Shown here: positions 57,276-64,000 of the stretch, piece after piece
Layout: every line of letters starts with the position of its first letter
Numbering within the stretch: position 1 is the stretch's first letter
Assembly: GCF_902635505.1 (NCBI RefSeq)
Contig: NC_045428.1
Coordinates: 216,312,301-216,376,300, forward strand
DNA: 64,000 nt
Reading direction: 5' to 3'
From: Sarcophilus harrisii
Taxonomy: Eukaryota; Chordata; Mammalia; Dasyuromorphia; Dasyuridae
Notes under the pieces: model-generated
What the model saw: only the letters and a program-made list of their open reading frames with translations
Database searches by the model: none
Told to the model about the DNA's origin: nothing
Position numbers and translations under genes: made by a program

Positions 57276-59699
57276 AGAAAGAAATTACTACAGACAATAT
57301 AAAATACTTGGGAATCTACCTAATAACAAATCTAGGAGCTATAAAAACACAATTACAAAACACTTTCAAAGAAATAAAGACAAATGTAAACAGTTTAAGA
57401 ATTGTTGGCTTATGCGTAGGGTGGAGTCAATGTAATAAAAATGAACAATTCAACCTAGATTAATTACTTATTCAGTGCCTTACAAATCAAACATATCAAA
57501 GAATTTTATACAGTTAGGGAAAAAATTCATCTTGAAGATTAAAAGGTCAAGCACATCATGGGAATTAATAGAAAATAATGTGAAGGAAAGTGACCTAGTA
57601 AAATCAGATTTCAAACTATATTATAAGCCAATGATCATCAAAACAAACAGGTACTGGCTAACAAGTGTTAGATCTGTGGGATAGATTGGGTACATAATAA
57701 ATATAGCAAATGACCATAATAATTGACTATTTAATGAACAAAAAGTCCAAGCTTGAAGGAGGGGGTAAGAACTTACTATTTTACATATTGAAAAACATTT
57801 TGGCACAAACTAGGCACAGAACAATATCTCACAAACTTATACCAAGATAATGTAAAAATAGATGAATGACTTAGCCATAAATGGTGTTATAAAAAATTAG
57901 GAGAGCATGGAAAATTTTACAAATCTATGAATAAGGGAAGAATTTATGACTGAATAAGAGATAGAGAAGATCATGGGATATAAAATGGATAACTTTGATT
58001 ATATTAAATTTAAAATCAATGTTGCCAAGATAAGAAAGAATGCAGAAGACTGGAGAAAAAATTTACAGCAAAAATCTCATTTTTAAAATATATAAGGAAT
58101 TGAGTCAAATTTATAAAAATACGAGTCATTCCCCAATTGATAAATGGTCAAAGCATGCAGTTTTCATAAGGAGAAGTCAAATTTTTCTATAAGCATATAG
58201 AAAAGGCTCTAAATCTTATTGATTAGAGAAATACAAATTAAAACAGCTCTAAGATAATATCTTATACCTATCAAATAATAATATGACAAAAGGAAAATGA
58301 CAAGTGCTAGAGGGGATGCGAAAAGTGGCAATACTAATGAACTATTAGTGGAGCTGTGAATTGATTCAACCATGCTAGAAAACAATTCAGAATGAAAACC
58401 AAAGGACTATAAAATTCTGTATATCTTTTGATTCAGCAATACCACTACTAGGAATGTATTCCTAAAAGATCAAACAAAAAAGAAAAGGACCTATATGTAA
58501 AAAAAAAATATATATTTATAGTAGCTCTTTTTGTGGTAGCAAAGAATTGGGGATGTCCATCAACTGGGGAATGACTGAACAAATTGAGGTACATGATTGT
58601 GATGGAATACTATTATGCAATAAGCAATGATGATTAGGGTGGTTTCAGAAAAACCTTGGAAGACTTATGTAAACTAAAGCAAAGTGAAGTGAGCAGAACC
58701 ATGAGAACATTTTGTTCCATAACAGCAATATTATACAATCATCAAGAATGAATGATTAGCTATTTCTGATCCAATGGTTCAAAATAATTCCAAAGGACTA
58801 TGATGAAAAATACCTCCAATGGAGACAATATATCAAGCATAATATTTTTCACTTTCTTTATTTCTTTTTTGCTACGTGCCTGGTTAATATGACATATTTT
58901 GCATAATTTCAAATGTACTATTGATCTTTTAAGTCAGCTCTGAATGGATGGGATGAGAGATATTGGAAGGGAAATAATTCAAAACCCAAAAAATTTAAAA
59001 TGAATATTAAAAATAAATAAATAATGAGATTTTGACAAATTAAAAAAAAATAAAAGGACACTTTATAATCTTTAGCACATTAGGTGTGTTCTCTGGATGA
59101 TACTTCATTTTCCCATAGGAAGAAAAGAAGAAAGTGATGGCCAGGGAGACTGATATAAACTCAACTGAATTTTATTTCAAAACAGAGGGACATAGACATA
59201 CTCAGTAATGGGAAATTCTCACATTATTTATCTTGCCCACTGAAACTCCTGGTTAACATGAAAATGCCAAAGGGCCAGGAATTAAAAAGAAGAAACATTT
59301 TTAGGCTTTTGGTAAGTAAAGGTAGGGAAAAAGAAAAGAGCAAATTTTCATTAAAACACTCTCCTGTCATTTCTCAACAAATTTCCATTTTGATATAATT
59401 CAACTAATATTTTCAAATTCTTTAGTATTTAGTCTAAAGACACTACTGCCTGTGTTTTTAAATCAGAATAGGTTAGGGAGAAAATGTAATTAATTTGAGA
59501 AAAAGGCAGAAGAAGGTTGAAGTTTGTTTAAAAAGTTAAGGAACAATAAAAATCAACTTTTATTTATCTAATAGAGTTGGTTTAGTAGCCAATAGTCTTT
59601 GCTAGTACTCCTAACACATGTTGATAGAGGTAGATCACATTCTTTAGCAAGTCTTTGGCCTACCAGAAGAGATTTTAGGATATATTTAGCTCAAAGGAC

Positions 59700-60205
59700 C
59701 CCAGGTCAGAATGATCAATCAATAAATAAACATTTAATAAGTGCCTAGTATGTACCAATTATTGTGCTGAGCTCCAGGGATACAAAAAGAGGAACTTATA
59801 TCCCAACTTCTAAATGTAGGCAAAAATTCATATAGTTTATACATACTTACTAGATCATCCATTAGCCATGAGACCTTTGGTAAATTATTTAGGAAGGCTT
59901 TTATGAATATACATGAAATAAAATATTCATAAGTTTAGCACTGGAAGAGACCTTAGAAATTAATTAGTACACCCTCTTTTTTTTACAGGTGAGGAAATTA
60001 AGGTCCATAGTAAATGAGTCACTTGACCAGCAAGTAGCAAAAGAGACACCAATCTAGACCATTGGATTCAAAATTCAGTGCTCTTTTCATTGTATCATGT
60101 TTCCTCACCTGTAAAATAGTTAAAATAATATTTAAACTACTTTCACATGGCTGTTGCAAGGAAAGTATTTTTAGAAACCTCAAAATATCATATAAATTTA
60201 AATTA
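59700..60205. repeat. ancient repeat fragment and reversed MIR-type fragment
   Basis: 'ataagtgcctagtatgtacc' and 'gctgagctccagggatacaa' (59735-59800) belong to the 17.2-kb family. 'agagaccttagaaattaatt' and 'tacaggtgaggaaattaagg' (59945-60070) are the reversed MIR type. Confidence 0.6.
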
Positions 60206-60654
60206 TTATATTTGTATTTGTCCCTTGAGTCATAATTTCAAAACTGAAAAGTCAGGATCTGATGATTAATGATAAGGGAAAGTTTTCAATTCAATATCCA
60301 TTTATGTTTTGAGCTTGATCTTTCAGTATAAAATAATGAAAAATACTTCTTAGTCCAGCTTGTAACCATGCCATTATCCCTCCCAATATCCCATACAATA
60401 TATTTGTTTCATTTTGTGCTATTATACAATTATGAAAGACAAAAGAAAATCACATAAAACAACAATGTAGATTTTTTTAAAAAATTATATAAGAAGTCCT
60501 AGACTTTCTGAATATCACTCAGATCTTAAGCACATGATCTAGTTTTTTTTTTTTTCTTCTGATATCTGGATTTATGATATCCCCTAGAATCTTTACAGGT
60601 GGTGTTGCTAATAACTTCTAGGAGACTGTAAATTTGTTTAAAATGTTTTGAAGG

Positions 60655-60785
60655 TCAATTTAATCCAATAAGTATTTAATAACCCTTTATCATATTCAAG
60701 GCACTGTACCCAGGTTCAGGAAATAGAGAGACAAGGTCAAAGAGTCCCTTCCTAAAAGGACCTTATATTCTACCCAGGTTATCAT
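60655..60785 (+). repeat. ancient interspersed repeat fragment
   Basis: 'tcaaggcactgtacccaggt', then 'aaggaccttatattctaccc'; same family as 17.2 kb. Confidence 0.55.
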
Positions 60786-61671
60786 TATTTTGTGCAGTTC
60801 TAATTGCTTGTTTGTTTTTCCTCAAAAGATACCATCAAGGTGTATGTAGTGGTGTCTTACTATAAATTTGGGAAGGTTCTGAATGCCAGTAGTCCACGAC
60901 AAGGAAATATGAAACACATAACACCATATAAAAAATCAGTTTTATGAAGGGCATGTGCTTAAAATATGATGATCAGTCAGGAACATATTAGGTCTGCTGG
61001 ACACTTAGGGCCAGTGTCCAGCACTGTGTCCCTTTTCTTTGAGAGAATGAGGCACCTCCTCTTAAAGTCTGTTGAGCTTTTATAAGATTCCTATATGGAT
61101 CCAGTAAAAACAGGCATTTGGGAGAAAGAAGTAAGAAGCTGGACCTGGGATGTGTTGCTAATTCATGCTAGTTAAGGAAGAGAGGAAAAGGGAAAAAGGA
61201 ATGGAAGATTCCTAGCTGATGTTCAAACTGGAAAGGAAGATTTGAGCTACAATGAAGCTTCCCCAGAGAGTCTTCCTTTTTCAGGTTGAGAAAAGTCATA
61301 TTGAGGTCATTACAGGTGGAGAATAGGATAGTAAAACCTTTCAAATATATCAAGAAAAATCAAATCTTCATGGCTCCCTATTACCTCTAGGATAAAATAG
61401 AAAAACCTCAAAGAGAGACAAACTTGGTTTAAGGTCAGGAGTACTGGCTCTGTAGTCAGAGACCTGGGTTGCATCTAATTAATTGTGTGGATTTCAGTTT
61501 CCTTTTCTGAAAAATGAAGGGCTTTGACAAATGATGGATATGTTTCCTTATATATTTAAATACTTTGGTCATATATTACTTCAAATGTATTTTACTAAAA
61601 AAAATTTTAAAAACTTATCCCTTGAACAATACCATTTTCCTTGTGGACTACAACACCACATCCAGACGTAC

Positions 61672-61803
61672 CTATGTGGAAACGGATCCGGGGATTTTCT
61701 AGGAATGAAAAATGCTTCTTTGCCACTTGTACCACTTCTTCCTTTTCAAATATTGTCACTTGGCATTCAGGATATATGGTGATACATTCCTTGGCTAGGG
61801 CAC
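61672..61803 (-). CDS. ASMT: ASMT coding exon (antepenultimate), SAM-binding part
   Basis: This exon encodes part of the Rossmann-type SAM-binding domain of acetylserotonin O-methyltransferase, the cytosolic enzyme that methylates N-acetylserotonin to melatonin. Read on the minus strand it gives ALAKECITIYPECQVTIF, then EKEEVVQVAKKHFSF and LENPRIRFHI. This aligns without gaps to human residues 192-234 (ALAKECMSLYPGCKITVFDI and onward). The acceptor is a TTCAG just above 61803 and the donor is G|GTACGT below 61672. The exon is 132 bp, with two bases of a split Gly codon at its start and one at its end, so it joins the next exon in phase. One oddity: the human D-I-P-E (210-213) reads E-K-E-E here, although the FDLP-type motif is highly conserved in this methyltransferase family. 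The frame is open. The identification is firm from the joined sequence of the three exons. Confidence 0.95.
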
Positions 61804-64000
61804 CTGAACAACCTCAAAACAAAAATAGAGGAAGAATCCCAGCTAAAGTTGCAGGTCACATCAGCTGCACAGATATGACTAATCAATCAACTCCAGGGGC
61901 CTTTCATTCATAATACTAGTTGTCAGGATCTTCACCTTCTCCCTTTTGCTAATGGCATTTTGATTGTTTTGAGGCTTGTTTTTTTTTTTGGGGGGGGGGG
62001 AGATTGATTATTTAATTTTTCACTAGCTCCAGGATTCAGAAGATTTCCTTTTCTCCAAGTACTTCCTAGTGCCACCCCATCTCTGTCTAATGTTCTCTTT
62101 TTTTTCAGAATCTTCCACAGATGCCACCTTGTAAGTTATAGATTTAGAGCATTAAGAGACCTCAGAGGTCATCTAATTCAATTACATTTATTTTTCAGAT
62201 AAGAAAACTGAGCCTGGGAAATTTGAGTTACTCAAGACCACATATGTAAGTACCCATCAGAGTTGGAATTCAAACCCAAATTCTTAGAGTTATACACAGA
62301 TATTCTTCCTATGTACCATAGAATACATAATGCTTGTAGTGATATCCAAAACTATAAATAAGTCCTTCTCACTTGAATTTCTGAGCTTATTCTGTTTGTA
62401 TATTATCCCACCCCACTTGCTATACAGTCATTTTCTAACTGGTAGTATAATTACTCATGTACATGTATCATTCCTTTTACTAGATTTTAAAGTCAAGGAC
62501 AGAGTTATGTTTTATGTGTATTTACTTTTTAGTTTTGAGTTTCCATAATCTAATCTAGTCCATAATACTTAATTGTATGCAATAGGTGCTTAATAATGTC
62601 TGTCAATTTTTTTTTAATTGAATTGATTTCAGCCTATTTTCCTAACTTCCTAACTTCCTAAACTGAGTTTCTGCATACTCAGAAGACAAAAGTTCATGTT
62701 AATATATCAAAAAGCACTTTCCTCAAAACAAACTTATGAGTTGTGCAGTGCAAATCATATTATAACTATTTTACAGATTAGGAAACAAAAACTCAATGAG
62801 CATAAGGGAAGTGTGCCCATGTTAACAAAGTTAGTTAAGCAGTGAGAACCTAAGTTCATATCAAGGTCTCCTGAATGCATGTAAGGCTAATTCACTTTCC
62901 ACCATTTATTAGATATCACTTAAGTGCTAGGCATTGTAATAGGTACAAGGAATAGAAAGACAAAGACAAGAATTCGCTGTTCCATGTTGCTCCCCACTCT
63001 CACTCCATTCAGGTTTTATGGAGGAGTGAGAAAATCAGATTCTAAGTCCCTAGGTTATTTGGCCAAAAGATATAGACACTGACAAATGTTAGCAGTGGAT
63101 CATTGAGAGACCTTCAAATTTAGGTTGTTGAAGTTGGCCAGACACTGAGGAGTTGAGCAAGAAACCCTACTCTGCTTTATTTTAAAACTGAACAAAACCT
63201 TTTCCCTTCTGGCTGCTGGTACTACAGAGGCTTCAGGGAGGCTTCTATCCTAACTTTTCAACCCTATTCCTAATACTGCGTATCAATAGTATTTAGTTGG
63301 AAGGAATACCAGAGCTCAGCTAGTCCAAACACCTCATTTTACCCTTGAAAGATTTCAACTATTTGCCCAAGGTTATACAGACAGACCATTATGCTTTGGC
63401 TTTTTGCTGACCCTCGTGTCTACTTTCACAATGATACATCCAACTGGCTATTTTATTGTCTCTAGTACTCAAATTCTTATGCACCAACCTGAATCCCTGA
63501 GGTACCAAAAACCTCTCATGGATTTTGCCTAAGACTTGAGGCAAACTATTAAAGGAACATAGAGTTTAAACCTGAAAGGGGCCTTAGGTGCCATATTGTT
63601 CAAGCTGTCCATGTAGACTGATGCTAAGTGGAAACTGAGGCCTAGGATTCAAATATAGTCTATAGGATTCAAAAATAGGCTCTAGATTCAAGCCACTTAA
63701 CAATTCACATTACCCTGTCTAAAATTCTTAATAAATGAGCCAACACTGTAGAGGAAATGTTTGGAAATTAGGAATTTAGAAATGATTGCCTTTTTGAAGC
63801 CCTAGATTTCAAACTAGAAGGAACTTACCTCTTCTTGCCTTCCAGAGACAGCTGGTGATACAGTGGGGTTACTGTGGGAGACCCTTCACATAGTGCCTGG
63901 CACGTAACAAGAGTTATATATACGCTTCACAGCATCATTCTAATCCTCATGTACAATTTTTAATCACCTCCATGAAAGTCCTTGGTTCTTAGAACTTATC
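61804..64000. other. ASMT intron or flank, with repeat fragments
   Basis: Reversed MIR type at 62135-62290 ('gagacctcagaggtcatcta', 'ataagaaaactgagcctggg'), L2 end at 62540-62630, ancient repeat at 62905-63020 and MIR types at 63290-63400 and 63560-63710. A G-run lies at 61991-62000. I found no further ASMT exon here. Confidence 0.5.

Larger units (their letters stand above)
55050..59045 (+). mobile_element. long L1 with internal deletion, split by two younger L1 tails
   Basis: It starts with L1 5'-UTR-like sequence ('agaaaaagctctgaaaacag', about 55085) and an ORF1-like start (ATGAGTAAACAACAAAAA, 55206). It drops from ORF1 to the ORF2 reverse transcriptase at about 55380, and resumes after inserts at about 56212 ('tagcaatagcaataagaggg', 'tttgcagataatatgatgg') and 57276 ('acaatataaaatacttggga'). 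It ends in an A-rich tail at 59045. Many stops; an old copy. Confidence 0.82.
53696..61671 (-). other. ASMT: ASMT intron between antepenultimate and penultimate coding exons
   Basis: This intron of about 8.0 kb is bounded by GTACGT and TTTCAG and has phase 1. Most of it is repeat: one long plus-strand L1 (about 55.05-59.05 kb) split by two younger L1 tails, plus MIR-type fragments near 59.7-60.8 kb. Stretches 53.8-55.0, 59.05-59.7 and 60.8-61.6 kb show nothing I recognise. All L1 pieces are antisense to ASMT. Confidence 0.9.

Noticed and set aside
63833-63910. Possible further ASMT exon: a perfect-looking donor (AGAG|GTAAGT on the minus strand at about 63832) after an open stretch.
   Set aside because: The open frame (CEGSPTVTPLYHQLSLEGKK) does not align with any part of human ASMT, no good acceptor was found, and the outer part looks like a MIR tail.
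1-64000. tRNA, rRNA or other structured RNA genes.
   Set aside because: tRNA-like sequences found are all heads of SINEs; no intact cloverleaf or rRNA segment was seen by eye.

Overview
This window is mammalian nuclear DNA, almost certainly from a marsupial. It is AT-rich and gene-poor. It holds many L1 copies with the marsupial-type 3' end (G-rich block, then a tail ending in a short A-tract), tRNA-derived SINEs with a spacer and tail typical of marsupial genomes, MIR/CORE-SINE and CR1/L3 remnants, an RTE-type LINE and several endogenous-retrovirus LTRs. I cannot name the species.

The only host gene I can support is the 3' end of ASMT (acetylserotonin O-methyltransferase, the last enzyme of melatonin synthesis). 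It lies on the minus strand as three coding exons: 61672-61803, 53573-53695 and 49895-50106 (ending in the stop codon). The three exons join in phase with GT-AG splice sites. They encode about 155 residues, equivalent without gaps to residues 191-345 of the 345-residue human enzyme. The 5' exons must lie beyond the right edge. The two introns (about 8.0 and 3.5 kb) are filled with LINE, SINE and LTR insertions.

Layout. 1-7.7 kb: L1 3' ends, a purine tract, SINEs and a solo LTR with a 6-bp target duplication. 7.7-11.3 kb: a rearranged minus-strand L1 whose own 3' junction with an LTR reappears inverted inside it, giving 150-160 bp near-identical inverted arms. 11.4-15.1 kb: several minus-strand LTRs, an RTE-tailed repeat and an old L1 split by an LTR. 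15-31 kb: scattered MIRs, L1 tails (two with clear target duplications, one carrying a long open ORF2 end), microsatellites and a second RTE-tailed repeat. 31-41 kb: an LTR-rich block with two LTRs of one family head to head, a broken gamma-type (class I) endogenous retrovirus with both LTRs, leader-like sequence after its right LTR, an LTR with a 24-bp tandem array and an RTE LINE end. 41-49.8 kb: CR1/L3 remnants and L1 copies. 49.9-64 kb: ASMT with its repeat-filled introns, including one L1 interrupted by two later L1s.

ASMT is the only unit that acts as a gene. The repeats are fossils. No new coding system was found. The points most worth a second look are the changed SAM-binding D-x-P motif of ASMT, the inverted duplication at 7.8-9.3 kb, the layered L1 nest in the ASMT intron, and the shared ends of the RTE LINE and the short repeats at 13.5 and 27.7 kb. 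Boundaries of repeats are approximate unless target duplications are quoted.
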